DNA from: Frankiaceae bacterium
GTDB lineage: Bacteria; Actinomycetota; Actinomycetes; Mycobacteriales; SCTD01
DNA: 24,536 nucleotides
Reading direction: 5' to 3'
Assembly: GCA_947479995.1 (NCBI GenBank)
Contig: CANKBT010000006.1
Location: forward strand, 1-24,536
The notes under the pieces are model-generated. The model made no database searches. It had not been told where the DNA came from and saw only the letters and a list, made by a program, of their open reading frames with translations. Position 1 is the stretch's first letter. Each line of letters opens with the position of its first letter. The position numbers were made by a program, and so were the translations under genes. Positions 1 through 7,711 of the stretch are shown here, piece by piece.

Positions 1-743
<743 letters not shown>

Positions 744-766
744 CGGTGAAGGGCCGGAGCCCCGTC

Positions 767-772
767 CCTCCT
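767..772 (-). promoter_or_regulatory. Strong but distant Shine-Dalgarno sequence of ftsH
   Basis: AGGAGG sits 23 bases from the ftsH ATG, too far for direct use. Between them, 751-762 can form a small hairpin (GGGC, TCCG, GCCC). Folding it would leave an effective spacing of about 11 bases. No in-frame ATG or GTG lies closer to the Shine-Dalgarno sequence. Confidence 0.4.
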
Positions 773-791
773 GTGGTACGGGTGAGCGCCG

Positions 792-797
792 AGACTA
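792..797 (-). promoter_or_regulatory. Possible housekeeping -10 box (TAGTCT) for ftsH
   Basis: TAGTCT on the minus strand fits the actinobacterial TANNNT -10 pattern. It would start transcription about 42 bases before the ftsH ATG. No convincing -35 is present at 16-18 bases, so this is a weak second promoter beside the ECF-type match. Confidence 0.35.
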
Positions 798-813
798 TCC
801 CGGCACCTGGGAC

Positions 814-839
814 AACGGGAGGGCGAGAGCCGGTGTTCC
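814..839 (-). promoter_or_regulatory. Candidate ECF-sigma (SigH/SigR-type) promoter of ftsH
   Basis: Read on the minus strand, GGAACA (834-839) is followed by 16 bases and CGTT (814-817). This fits the pattern known for actinobacterial SigH/SigR thiol- and heat-stress promoters (GGAAYA, 16-18 bases, CGTT). It lies between the hpt stop and the ftsH start and predicts a leader of roughly 65 bases. The match is seen in the sequence; the sigma-factor assignment is inference. Confidence 0.5.
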
Positions 840-854
840 GGGGTCAGGCGGGCG

Positions 855-1499
855 TCACGCGGGGGGCGGCGCCTGCTGCGCGGCGGCGGTGAGCAGGCCC
901 ACGAAGGGCAGGTCGCGGTGGCGCTCGGCGTGGTCGAGCCCGTAGCCGACGACGAACTCGTTCGGGATGTCGAAGCCGATGTAGCGCACGTCGACCTCGG
1001 CCTTCGCGGCGTCGGGCTTGCGCAGCAGCGCGCACACCTCGACCGAGGCCGGCCCGCGGCTGCGCAGGTTGCGCAGCAGCCACGACAGCGTCAGGCCGGA
1101 GTCGATGATGTCCTCGACGACGAGCACGTGGCGGCCCTGGATGTCGCGGTCGAGGTCCTTGAGGATCCGCACGACGCCGCTGGACGACGTGCCCGAGCCG
1201 TACGACGACACGGCCATGAACTCCATGCTCACGGGCGTCTTGAGCGCGCGGGCGAGGTCGGCCATGACCATGACGGCGCCCTTGAGCACGCCGACGAGCA
1301 GCAGCTCGCGCCCGGCGTAGTCGGCGTCGACCACGCGGGCCAGCTCGGCCACCTTGACCCGGATCTGGGTCTCGGAGAGCAGCACCCGCTCGACCTGCCC
1401 CTGCAGGTGGGCAGGCACCTCGGCGGAGTCGTCGGCGGCGGCGTCGGCCGGGTCGTCGACCGGCCCCCCGGTGGACACGTCGACGGTCGTGGGGGTCAC
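855..1499 (-). CDS. hpt: Hypoxanthine (hypoxanthine-guanine) phosphoribosyltransferase
   Basis: This 214-residue enzyme transfers phosphoribose from PRPP to hypoxanthine or guanine in purine salvage. The PRPP-binding motif VLVVEDIIDSGLTL is at residues 125-138. The VLKG loop is at 71-74, and the family C-terminal region (FDIPNEFVVGYGLD, about 176-189) is intact. The first 30 residues are a variable acidic extension rich in Asp and Ala. The GTG at 1499 was chosen because it overlaps the tilS stop as GTGA, which suggests translational coupling; a shorter start within the acidic extension cannot be excluded. It lies between tilS and ftsH, a neighbourhood conserved in many bacteria. Confidence 0.95.
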   Translation of the reverse strand: MTPTTVDVSTGGPVDDPADAAADDSAEVPAHLQGQVERVLLSETQIRVKVAELARVVDADYAGRELLLVGVLKGAVMVMADLARALKTPVSMEFMAVSSYGSGTSSSGVVRILKDLDRDIQGRHVLVVEDIIDSGLTLSWLLRNLRSRGPASVEVCALLRKPDAAKAEVDVRYIGFDIPNEFVVGYGLDHAERHRDLPFVGLLTAAAQQAPPPA

Positions 1500-2422
1500 G
1501 ACGGCGAGGCTAGACGGCGGCCCTCGCGCACGACCAGCACGCCCCCCGGCAGGGCGGTCGCCCCCTGGCCGCGCCAGTCCTCCACGAGCGCGCGCAGGGC
1601 CGCCAGGTGGCGGGAGGCCACGGCCGCTCCGCAGCGCTCCTCGGCCCAGGTCTTGAGCACGCGGGCGCGCACCGCGGCCGGCAGGGCGGCGAGCGCGTCG
1701 ACGTCGAGGCCGTCGCCCGCCTCGCACCCCGGGCGGGCCCGCGCCGCGAGCGCGTCGAGGGCGTCGGCGTCCTCGCGCAGCTGCGCCGCGCTGCGCGCCA
1801 GCGCCGCGGCGACCCCCGGCCCGAGCGCGGCCTCGAGGGCGGGCAGCCCCGCCGTCCGCACGCGCACCCGGGCGTACGCCGCGGAGGCGTTGTGCGGGTC
1901 GTCCCACGGCGCGAGCCCGGCCTCGTCGCAGGCGGCGCGCACCACCGCGCGGTCGAGGTCGAGCAGCGGGCGGCGGAACGGCCCGCGGACGGCCGGCATG
2001 CCGGCGAGCGCCCGGGCGCCGGCGCCGCGGCCGAGCCCCAGCAGCACGGTCTCGGCCTGGTCGTCGCGGGTGTGGCCGAGCAGGACCGTCGCGCCCGTCG
2101 CCGCGAGGGCGGCGAGCCGGGCCTCGCGGGCGGGGCCCTCGCCGGCGCCCGCGACGCCCACCGGCACGACGCGGGCGGGCAGCCCCAGGCCGCGGCACTG
2201 CGCGGCCGCGCGGTCGGCCACCGCGCCGGAGCCGGGCTGCAGGCCGTGGTCGACGACGACCGCGCCGCTGCCCGGGCGCACCGCGGCCAGGCCGGCGGCC
2301 AGCGCCAGGCTGTCCGCGCCGCCGGAGACGGCCGCGACGACCGGCGCGCCGGCGTCGAGGTCGGCCAGCGCGCGCCGCACGGCGGCCCGCACCGCCGCGG
2401 TGGCCGCCGGCGGACCGGTCAC
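1496..2422 (-). CDS. tilS: tRNA(Ile)-lysidine synthase
   Basis: This 308-residue N-type ATP pyrophosphatase makes lysidine at C34 of the tRNA-Ile that reads AUA, changing its anticodon and charging identity. The PP-loop SGGADS is at residues 33-38, preceded by the usual VVAAVSGG strand. A later segment, GHTRDDQAETVLLGLGRG, matches the second conserved TilS block. Length is close to the short actinobacterial form. The GTG at 2422 forms a GTGA overlap with the stop of the upstream metalloprotease gene, and its own TGA overlaps hpt in the same way. The three genes are therefore probably translated in series from one message. Confidence 0.95.
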   Translation of the reverse strand: MTGPPAATAAVRAAVRRALADLDAGAPVVAAVSGGADSLALAAGLAAVRPGSGAVVVDHGLQPGSGAVADRAAAQCRGLGLPARVVPVGVAGAGEGPAREARLAALAATGATVLLGHTRDDQAETVLLGLGRGAGARALAGMPAVRGPFRRPLLDLDRAVVRAACDEAGLAPWDDPHNASAAYARVRVRTAGLPALEAALGPGVAAALARSAAQLREDADALDALAARARPGCEAGDGLDVDALAALPAAVRARVLKTWAEERCGAAVASRHLAALRALVEDWRGQGATALPGGVLVVREGRRLASPS

Positions 2423-3456
2423 GGGGCCGTGCGGTCGACCCAGCGCTGCGGGGCGCGGACCTCCTCGCGGGTGGGCAGCGCCGCCGGCGACTCCCACACG
2501 CGGTTGAAGCCGGCCATGCCGAGCGCGCCGACCGCGTGGTCGACGAAGGCCTTGCCCTCGGCGTACTGCAGCGCCTTGAGGTCCATGCCGAGCACGCGCC
2601 GCAGCAGCCGGTCCAGCGGCGAGCCGCGGTGCGCGCGCCGCTGCTGGAAGCGCCGCCGGATCTCGCGGACGGACGGGACGACGGCCGGGCCGACGCCGTC
2701 CATGACGTGCTCGGCGTGGCCCTCGAGCAGCGACATGAGCGCGGTGACGCGGTCGAGCACGACCCGCTGCTCGTCGGACTGCACGAGCTCGACGAGCGAG
2801 CGCTTCTCGGCGAGCCCCTCGCGCACGCGCGACACGAGCGCGACCGGGTCGTCGAGGCGGGTGGCGGTGAGCAGGGCCTCGACCTCGCCCCGGACGTGGT
2901 CGTGCAGCCACGGCACGGCCGTGAACTGGGTGCGGTGCGTGACCTCGTGCAGCGCCACCCAGAGCCGGAAGTCCGACGGGTCGACGCCGAGGCGGCGCTC
3001 GGTCTCGACGATGTTGGGGGCGACGAGCGTGAGCCGGCCGGTGGCGTGCTCCGGCGGCAGGAAGACCTCGTACTGCCCGAGCACCCGGCTCGACAGCCAC
3101 GCCAGCACGGCGCCCATCTGCACGCCGGTGACGCGGCGGGTGACGGCGGTGGCCGCGGCGTTCGGGCGCTTGCCGTCGAGCAGCCGCTCGGTGAGGGGCT
3201 CGAGGACGGCGCGGAAGCCGTCGACGTTGCCCTCGGCCCAGCCCGGGCGGTCGACGACGGTCGCCGGGCCGGGCGGCACGGGCGGCACCAGCCCGGTCAC
3301 CGCCCGCACGTGCTCCTCGGCCTGCACGGTGACGTCGCGGAGCTCCTGCACCGCGTCGGCGGCCTCGGCGAGCGTGAGCTGCGGGCCGGCCGGGGCCAGC
3401 CGCCGGGCGGTGCGGACGGCGAGCGCGTAGTCCACCGGCGCCGGGGTCGAGGTCAC
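2419..3456 (-). CDS. Zinc-dependent metalloprotease of the actinobacterial DUF2342 / 'F420 biosynthesis-associated' family
   Basis: This 345-residue protein has the zincin signature HEVTH at residues 170-174 (H170, E171, H174), followed by RTQF. A downstream EGHAEHVMDGVG segment is typical of the family and could supply further metal ligands. Members are widespread in Actinobacteria, usually next to tilS and hpt. The family name mentioning F420 rests on genome association; I know of no confirmed substrate. No signal peptide or membrane segment is evident, so a cytosolic site is likely. The GTG at 3456 is supported by a TANNNT box exactly six bases upstream (leaderless start) and by the match to the family N-terminus. 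It ends in a GTGA overlap with tilS. Confidence 0.85.
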   Translation of the reverse strand: MTSTPAPVDYALAVRTARRLAPAGPQLTLAEAADAVQELRDVTVQAEEHVRAVTGLVPPVPPGPATVVDRPGWAEGNVDGFRAVLEPLTERLLDGKRPNAAATAVTRRVTGVQMGAVLAWLSSRVLGQYEVFLPPEHATGRLTLVAPNIVETERRLGVDPSDFRLWVALHEVTHRTQFTAVPWLHDHVRGEVEALLTATRLDDPVALVSRVREGLAEKRSLVELVQSDEQRVVLDRVTALMSLLEGHAEHVMDGVGPAVVPSVREIRRRFQQRRAHRGSPLDRLLRRVLGMDLKALQYAEGKAFVDHAVGALGMAGFNRVWESPAALPTREEVRAPQRWVDRTAP

Positions 3457-3462
3457 CCGACG

Positions 3463-3468
3463 ACCGTA
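3463..3468 (-). promoter_or_regulatory. -10 box (TACGGT) giving a leaderless metalloprotease-tilS-hpt mRNA
   Basis: TACGGT is followed by exactly six bases and then the GTG at 3456, so transcription would begin on the start codon. There is no Shine-Dalgarno sequence in the 29-base gap after dacB. The -35 region is weak (CTGACC at about 15 bases). Confidence 0.6.
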
Positions 3469-3485
3469 CGTGGGGCCCGCGCGGG

Positions 3486-4862
3486 TCAGCGGCAGCCGCA
3501 GGAGGCGAGCGCGGTGGCCAGCCGGTCGAGCGCGCCCTCGGCGGCCCGGTTGGCGCCGAGCGGCACCGCGTCGGCGGTGAGGTCGAAGGCGAGCAGCCGC
3601 CCGTCCGCCGTGCGCAGCAGGCCGGCGAGGGCGCTCACGCCGTTGAGGGTGCCGGTCTTGCCGCGCACGACGCCCGCCGCGGGCGCCGTCAGCGGGTCGT
3701 CGTAGCGCTCGGCGAGGGTGCCGTCGAAGCCGGCGACCGGCAGGCCGGCGAGCACGGGGGCGTACTGCCCGGGGTCGCCGGCCACCTCGGCGAGCAGCCG
3801 GGCGAGGGCGACCGGCTGCAGCCGGCTCTCGCGCGACAGCCCGCTCCCGTCCCGGAGCGCGAAGCCGCCGCCCGGCACCACCTCGGCCAGCGCCTGGCCG
3901 ACGGCGGCCTCGGCGCCGGCGAAGGTCGGCGCCTGCCCGCGCGCGACGGCGACCTGGCGCGCCAGCGACTCGCCGACGTCGTTGTCGCTGCGGGTGAGCA
4001 GCACCTCGACCTGCTGCGCCACGGTCGGGCCGGTGACCCGGGCCAGCTCGGCGGCGCCGGGCGGGGCGGTGCCGCGGGCGACCGGGGCCGCCGGGGCGCC
4101 GAGGCGCTCGGCGAGCAGCTGCCCGGCCCGCAGCGCCGTGTCGGCGGCGCGCGGCGCGCGGCCCACCGGCGGGCGTCCGGCGTCGACGGCGAGCGCGCTC
4201 ACCGGCGCGACGTCGCCGCCGGTGACGTAGCCCGGCGTCCACCCGGGGCCGGTCGCCGGCCCGCTCCAGGCGGTGTCGTCGACGAGCACCCGGGTGAGCG
4301 GCGCGGCGCCGAGCGCCGCCCGGGCGGCGGCCGCGAGGGCGTCGAGGGTGGCCCGCTCGGGGTAGCCGGCCGGGTCGCCGGCGGTGCGGGCCAGCGTCGC
4401 GTCGCCGGCGCCCACGAGCACGACCTCGCCGGGGGCGGCGCCGGCCAGCACGCGCGTGACCGGCCGGGCGAGGGGGTCGAGCGCGTGCAGCGCCGCCACC
4501 GCCGTCGCGATCTTGGCGGTGGAGGCGGGCGTGACGGGCGTCGCGCCGCGCCGGTCGAGCAGCACCTCGCCGGTGCGCACGTCGACCACGGCGGCGGCCA
4601 CCTGCCCGCCGAGCGCGGGGTCGGCGAGGGCGGCGGCGACCACCGCGTCCAGGCCGGCCGCCGACGGCACGGGGGCGTCGGCGGCCGCGGGCAGCAGCGG
4701 GGCGCGCGACGGCACCGGGTCGGGCTGCGGGGCCGCCACCGCGGGCGGCGCGTCGTCGCGCTGCTGCAGCACCGCCGCCGCCGTCCCCGCGCCGCCGACC
4801 AGCACGACGGCCGCCAGCAGCAGCCGGAGCGGGGTCGCGCGCAGGCTCGTCACACCCGGCAT
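3486..4862 (-). CDS. dacB: D-alanyl-D-alanine carboxypeptidase/endopeptidase (PBP4 family, class C penicillin-binding protein)
   Basis: This 458-residue exported enzyme trims or cleaves peptidoglycan peptide cross-links. Residues 10-30 form a hydrophobic signal or anchor segment ending in a run of alanines. A Pro/Ala-rich linker follows. The three catalytic motifs are present: STAK (S114, K117), SDN (292-294) and KTG (402-404). The long insert between the first two motifs is normal for PBP4. The C-terminus ends with two cysteines (ASCGCR). The ATG at 4862 places the hydrophobic segment correctly; an in-frame GTG at 4919 would add 19 residues and is less likely. It is divergent from ppa and lies 29 bases ahead of the metalloprotease gene. 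Confidence 0.93.
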   Translation of the reverse strand: MPGVTSLRATPLRLLLAAVVLVGGAGTAAAVLQQRDDAPPAVAAPQPDPVPSRAPLLPAAADAPVPSAAGLDAVVAAALADPALGGQVAAAVVDVRTGEVLLDRRGATPVTPASTAKIATAVAALHALDPLARPVTRVLAGAAPGEVVLVGAGDATLARTAGDPAGYPERATLDALAAAARAALGAAPLTRVLVDDTAWSGPATGPGWTPGYVTGGDVAPVSALAVDAGRPPVGRAPRAADTALRAGQLLAERLGAPAAPVARGTAPPGAAELARVTGPTVAQQVEVLLTRSDNDVGESLARQVAVARGQAPTFAGAEAAVGQALAEVVPGGGFALRDGSGLSRESRLQPVALARLLAEVAGDPGQYAPVLAGLPVAGFDGTLAERYDDPLTAPAAGVVRGKTGTLNGVSALAGLLRTADGRLLAFDLTADAVPLGANRAAEGALDRLATALASCGCR

Positions 4863-4945
4863 CACACCAGCCCCCGCTCGGCGGCGCGGCGCGGTGCGCG
4901 AGACTGGCGCCCCCGACACCAGCGCGACGAGGAGAAGAGCACCCC

Positions 4946-5512
4946 GTGGAGTTCGACGTCACCATCGAGATCCCCAAGGGGCAGCGCAACAAGTACGAGA
5001 TGGACCACCACACCGGGCGGATCCGCCTCGACCGGCGCCTGTTCACCTCGACGAGCTACCCCGCCGACTACGGCTTCGTGGAGGACACCCTCGGCGGCGA
5101 CGGCGACCCGCTCGACGCCCTGGTGCTGCTCGACGAGCCGACGTTCCCGGGCTGCCTCATCCGCGTGCGCGCCGTCGGCATGTTCCGCATGACCGACGAG
5201 GCGGGGCCCGACGAGAAGCTGCTGTGCGTGGTCGCCGGCGACCCGCGCCACGAGCACCTGCGCGACATCGGCGACATCAGCGACTTCGACCGCCTCGAGA
5301 TCCAGCACTTCTTCGAGGTCTACAAGGACCTCGAGCCCGGCAAGAGCGTCGAGGGCGCCGACTGGGTCGGCCGCGAGGAGGCCGAGGCCGAGGTCGTGCG
5401 CTCCCGCGAGCGCTACGAGGCCGACCCGCACGCCGTCGACCACTCCGGCGACCCGGCGCACAAGCACGAGCCCGCGCCGTCGGCCGAGCAGGTCAGCGAC
5501 GAGCTGCGCTGA
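4946..5512 (+). CDS. ppa: Soluble inorganic pyrophosphatase (family I)
   Basis: This 188-residue cytosolic Mg-dependent enzyme hydrolyses PPi to phosphate and so drives DNA, RNA and aminoacyl-tRNA synthesis forward. The family I signature DGDPLDALV is at residues 52-60, with metal-binding aspartates D52, D54 and D57. The early EIPKGQRNKYE block (8-18) and SYPADYGFVEDT (37-48) carry other active-site residues. An acidic, His-containing tail follows the catalytic core. The start is GTG at 4946 with AGGAG at 4930-4934. It converges on the VOC gene through a short inverted repeat containing both stop codons. The window also encodes the membrane pyrophosphatase HppA, so PPi has two sinks. Confidence 0.97.
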   Translation: MEFDVTIEIPKGQRNKYEMDHHTGRIRLDRRLFTSTSYPADYGFVEDTLGGDGDPLDALVLLDEPTFPGCLIRVRAVGMFRMTDEAGPDEKLLCVVAGDPRHEHLRDIGDISDFDRLEIQHFFEVYKDLEPGKSVEGADWVGREEAEAEVVRSRERYEADPHAVDHSGDPAHKHEPAPSAEQVSDELR

Positions 5513-5534
5513 CCGCGCCGACCCCTGCGGTCAG
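5509..5534. terminator. Bidirectional terminator-like hairpin shared by ppa and the VOC gene
   Basis: CTGACCGC (5509-5516) and GCGGTCAG (5527-5534) form eight perfect base pairs around a 10-base loop. The TGA stop of ppa and the TGA stop of the VOC gene lie in opposite arms of the stem. No T-tract follows, which is common in high-G+C actinobacteria. Confidence 0.5.
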
Positions 5535-6037
5535 AGGACGGCGTCGCCGTACATCTCGCCGAGCGGGTCGCGGATGAGCTCGAGGCGCGCGCCGTCGGGG
5601 TCGCGGAAGTAGAGCGAGGCGCCGCTGTGCAGGGCGTAGTCGACCCCGGCGGCGTCGAGCTTGCCGCGCAGGTGCTCCCAGCGGTCCGGCGCGACGCTGA
5701 TCGCGACGTGGTGCAGCCCGCCGAGCACCTCGGCGTACGGCGCGAGGTCCAGGCCCGGGAAGTCGAAGAAGGCCAGCAGGTTCTCGTGCCCGAGGTCGAA
5801 GAAGAAGTGCGTCGAGCCCGGGTAGTCGCGGTTGTCGACGACCTCGGTGAGCGGCAGCTCGAGCAGGTCCTGGTAGAAGCGCACGGTCCGCTCGACGTCG
5901 CTGCTGACGAGCGCGGTGTGGTGCAGGCCGCGGGCCGACGAGGCGGGCCGCTCCCCCGCCGGGCGCAGGTGCTCGGCGCGCACCCGCTCGCGGGCCGCCG
6001 TCAGCGCGGCGAGGTCGGGCGCGTCCGGCAGGCTCAT
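5531..6037 (-). CDS. VOC-superfamily protein (glyoxalase/bleomycin resistance/extradiol dioxygenase fold)
   Basis: This 168-residue protein has a helical N-terminal extension of about 35 residues and then two beta-alpha-beta-beta-beta modules. Likely metal ligands are H40 (in HHTAL), an acidic residue near E85, H110 (in HHVAI) and E153 (in ARLELI). The segment SLYFRDPDGARLELI is the typical second-module hallmark. VOC proteins include glyoxalases, dioxygenases and antibiotic-binding proteins; the substrate cannot be told from sequence. The ATG at 6037 is supported by a TACGGT box exactly six bases upstream. Its start lies only 13 bases from that of the divergent permease gene. Confidence 0.85.
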   Translation of the reverse strand: MSLPDAPDLAALTAARERVRAEHLRPAGERPASSARGLHHTALVSSDVERTVRFYQDLLELPLTEVVDNRDYPGSTHFFFDLGHENLLAFFDFPGLDLAPYAEVLGGLHHVAISVAPDRWEHLRGKLDAAGVDYALHSGASLYFRDPDGARLELIRDPLGEMYGDAVL

Positions 6038-6043
6038 GGCGTG

Positions 6044-6049
6044 ACCGTA
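6044..6049 (-). promoter_or_regulatory. -10 box (TACGGT) giving a leaderless VOC-gene mRNA
   Basis: On the minus strand TACGGT is followed by six bases and then the ATG at 6037, so the message would begin at the A of the start codon. The box lies entirely within the 13-base gap between the two divergent start codons. Confidence 0.6.
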
Positions 6050-6050
6050 C

Positions 6051-6818
6051 GTGCCTGAGCTCGGCGACGTCGTCCTGCTGTGCCTGGCGGCGCTGCTGGC
6101 CGGCGCCCTCGACGCGGTCGTCGGCGGCGGCGGCCTCGTGCAGCTGCCGGCGCTGCTGCTCGTGCTGCCGCAGGTGCCGGTCGTCAGCCTGCTCGGCACC
6201 AACAAGCTGGCGTCGGTCGTCGGCACCGGCTCCGCGGCCGTGACGTACTCCCGCCGCGTGGAGGTCGACCGGGCCACCGCGGTGCCGATGGTGCTCGCCG
6301 CCTTCGCGGGCTCGGCCCTCGGCGCGCTCGTCGCCGCGTCGGTGCCGTCGTCGGCGCTGCGGCCGGTGGTGCTCGTCGCGCTCGTGGTCGTGCTCGTGGT
6401 GACGCTGCGGCAGCCCGCGCTCGGCGAGGTCGAGCGGCTGCGGCTGGCCCCGCGGGCGCAGCGCGGGGTCGCCGTCGTCGGCGGCGCGCTCATCGGCTTC
6501 TACGACGGCGCCGTCGGCCCGGGCACCGGCACCTTCCTCGTCTTCCTGCTGGTCAGCGCGGTCGGCCTGTCCTTCCTGCACGCCAGCGCGACGGCCAAGG
6601 CGGCCAACACCGCGACCAACCTGGCCGCGCTGGCGCTGTTCGCCGCGGCGGGGCACGTGCTGTGGGGCCTCGGCGCGCTCATGGCGCTGGCGAACCTCGC
6701 GGGCAGCCAGGTCGGCGCCCGGCTCGCGGTGCGCCGGGGCAGCGCCTGGGTGCGCCGGGTGTTCCTCGTGGTCGTCACGGCCCTCGTGGCGCGGCTGGCC
6801 GTCGACGTCCTCGGCTGA
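6051..6818 (+). CDS. TSUP-family membrane permease (sulfite exporter TauE/SafE family)
   Basis: This 255-residue integral membrane protein is made almost entirely of hydrophobic helices, about eight, beginning within the first ten residues. The family features are visible: an early AGALDAVVGGGGLVQLPALL segment, a GTNKLASVVGTGSA motif (about 49-62), and the repeat-related GFYDGAVGPGTGTF segment in the second half. TSUP proteins move sulfite, sulfonates, sulfoacetate or other organic anions; the substrate here is unknown. The GTG at 6051 was chosen because the first membrane helix begins immediately after it. No Shine-Dalgarno sequence is visible, so translation initiation is unclear. It has no obvious sulfur-metabolism neighbour. 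Confidence 0.88.
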   Translation: MPELGDVVLLCLAALLAGALDAVVGGGGLVQLPALLLVLPQVPVVSLLGTNKLASVVGTGSAAVTYSRRVEVDRATAVPMVLAAFAGSALGALVAASVPSSALRPVVLVALVVVLVVTLRQPALGEVERLRLAPRAQRGVAVVGGALIGFYDGAVGPGTGTFLVFLLVSAVGLSFLHASATAKAANTATNLAALALFAAAGHVLWGLGALMALANLAGSQVGARLAVRRGSAWVRRVFLVVVTALVARLAVDVLG

Positions 6819-6829
6819 CGCCCGCCCCC

Positions 6830-6862
6830 CCCCCGGACGGGTGGCGCTGGGCCGTCCGGGGG
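6830..6862. terminator. Terminator-like hairpin after the TSUP gene
   Basis: CCCCCGGACGG (6830-6840) and CCGTCCGGGGG (6852-6862) are perfect 11-base arms around an 11-base loop, starting 12 bases after the permease stop. The left arm begins inside a run of ten Cs (6825-6834). There is no T-tract. Confidence 0.6.
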
Positions 6863-6879
6863 TGCGCCTCCTGCTCCGG

Positions 6880-6908
6880 TTGGCCCCCCGCCTGGACGGT
6901 GTTAGCGT
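6880..6908 (+). promoter_or_regulatory. Housekeeping-type promoter of the receiver-like gene
   Basis: TTGGCC (6880-6885), a 17-base spacer and TAGCGT (6903-6908) make a good actinobacterial sigma-70-type promoter. Transcription would start near 6915, giving a leader of about 66 bases that ends in the Shine-Dalgarno sequence GGAGGA at 6972-6977, just before the ATG at 6981. Confidence 0.55.
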
Positions 6909-6980
6909 CCGCCCCGGTCAAGCAGCCGGCCGCCCCGTGCGAGCACGCCCGCTGCACGGGCCACCTCCGCGGGAGGACCG

Positions 6981-7604
6981 ATGACCACGACCCCGTCCGT
7001 CGACGGGCGCGCCGCCCTCGACCGCGAGCTCGGCCGCACGCAGCGCCAGCTCGCCGCCCTCGACCGCTGGCACCAGGCGCGCCGCGCCGCCGAGCGCGCC
7101 GCGCAGGTCCGCGAGGTGTCGCGCGAGCAGCGCATGGACCTCGCGCGCCGCCTCGACGTGATCCGCGCGGAGCACGCCGCGATCGTCGGGCGCTCCGACG
7201 CCGCCCTGCGCGCGAGCGCCGAGGTCGCCGGCCGCGCCGACCGGCCGAGCGTCGTGCTCGCCCACCGCAGCCCGTGGACGCTCGACCGGCTCACCGCCGG
7301 CCTCGCCGACCTGGGGGTCGACGTCGTCGGCCGCGTCAGCGACGGCGCGGAGGCGGTGGGCGCGGCCGTGACCGAGCAGCCCGACCTGGTGCTCGTCGAG
7401 TCCGTGCTGCCGCGGCTGTCGGGCCTCGACGTCATCCGCGAGGTGCGCGCGTACTGCCCGTCGACGCTGGTCGCCGCGCAGGTCGACTCCGACGAGGCCG
7501 TCGGGGCGGCGCTCGACGCGGGCGCGCGCGCGGCGTACGCCCGCAAGGTGCCGCCGGCCGAGCTGGCGCAGGCGCTGCACCACCTCGTCACGTCCGCGGC
7601 GTGA
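6981..7604 (+). CDS. Coiled-coil protein with a degenerate response-regulator receiver domain
   Basis: This 207-residue protein has an Arg/Ala/Glu-rich, probably coiled-coil N-terminal half (about 8-85). A CheY-like receiver domain follows (about 89-205). The fold is recognisable from PDLVLVESVLPRLSG and the DAGARAAYARKVPPAEL end. The usual phospho-acceptor Asp is Glu (E140), the acidic pair at the end of strand 1 is Ala-His (94-95), and the conserved Thr/Ser is replaced (A166/Q167); the late Lys (K189) remains. Phosphotransfer in the normal way is therefore unlikely. No DNA-binding output domain is present. The ATG has a strong Shine-Dalgarno sequence and its own promoter. It converges on the GAF-ANTAR gene. 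Confidence 0.8.
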   Translation: MTTTPSVDGRAALDRELGRTQRQLAALDRWHQARRAAERAAQVREVSREQRMDLARRLDVIRAEHAAIVGRSDAALRASAEVAGRADRPSVVLAHRSPWTLDRLTAGLADLGVDVVGRVSDGAEAVGAAVTEQPDLVLVESVLPRLSGLDVIREVRAYCPSTLVAAQVDSDEAVGAALDAGARAAYARKVPPAELAQALHHLVTSAA

Positions 7605-7658
7605 CGGCACCGCGGCGAGGCGCCCGTGCGCGGCGCAGGACTCGCCCGGGGCCGGGCT

Positions 7659-7700
7659 GACGGCCGCGGCCCCCGCCGCCCGGGGCCGGTCGCGGCCGTC
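7659..7700. terminator. Bidirectional terminator-like hairpin between the receiver-like and GAF-ANTAR genes
   Basis: GACGGCCGCG (7659-7668) and CGCGGCCGTC (7691-7700) are perfect 10-base arms. Inside them a further GCCCC/GGGGC pairing is possible. A 12-base direct repeat, GCCCGGGGCCGG, occurs at 7644-7655 and 7678-7689. The element lies in the 107-base gap between two convergent genes. Confidence 0.55.
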
Positions 7701-7711
7701 CGGGCTGCGGG

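Noticed and set aside
1607..3430. Long plus-strand frames opposite tilS and the metalloprotease
   Set aside because: They have no recognisable motifs; tilS and the protease on the other strand have clear catalytic signatures.
4863..4945. Promoters in the dacB/ppa divergent gap
   Set aside because: Only weak candidates such as GAGACT (+) were seen, with no matching -35, so none is listed.
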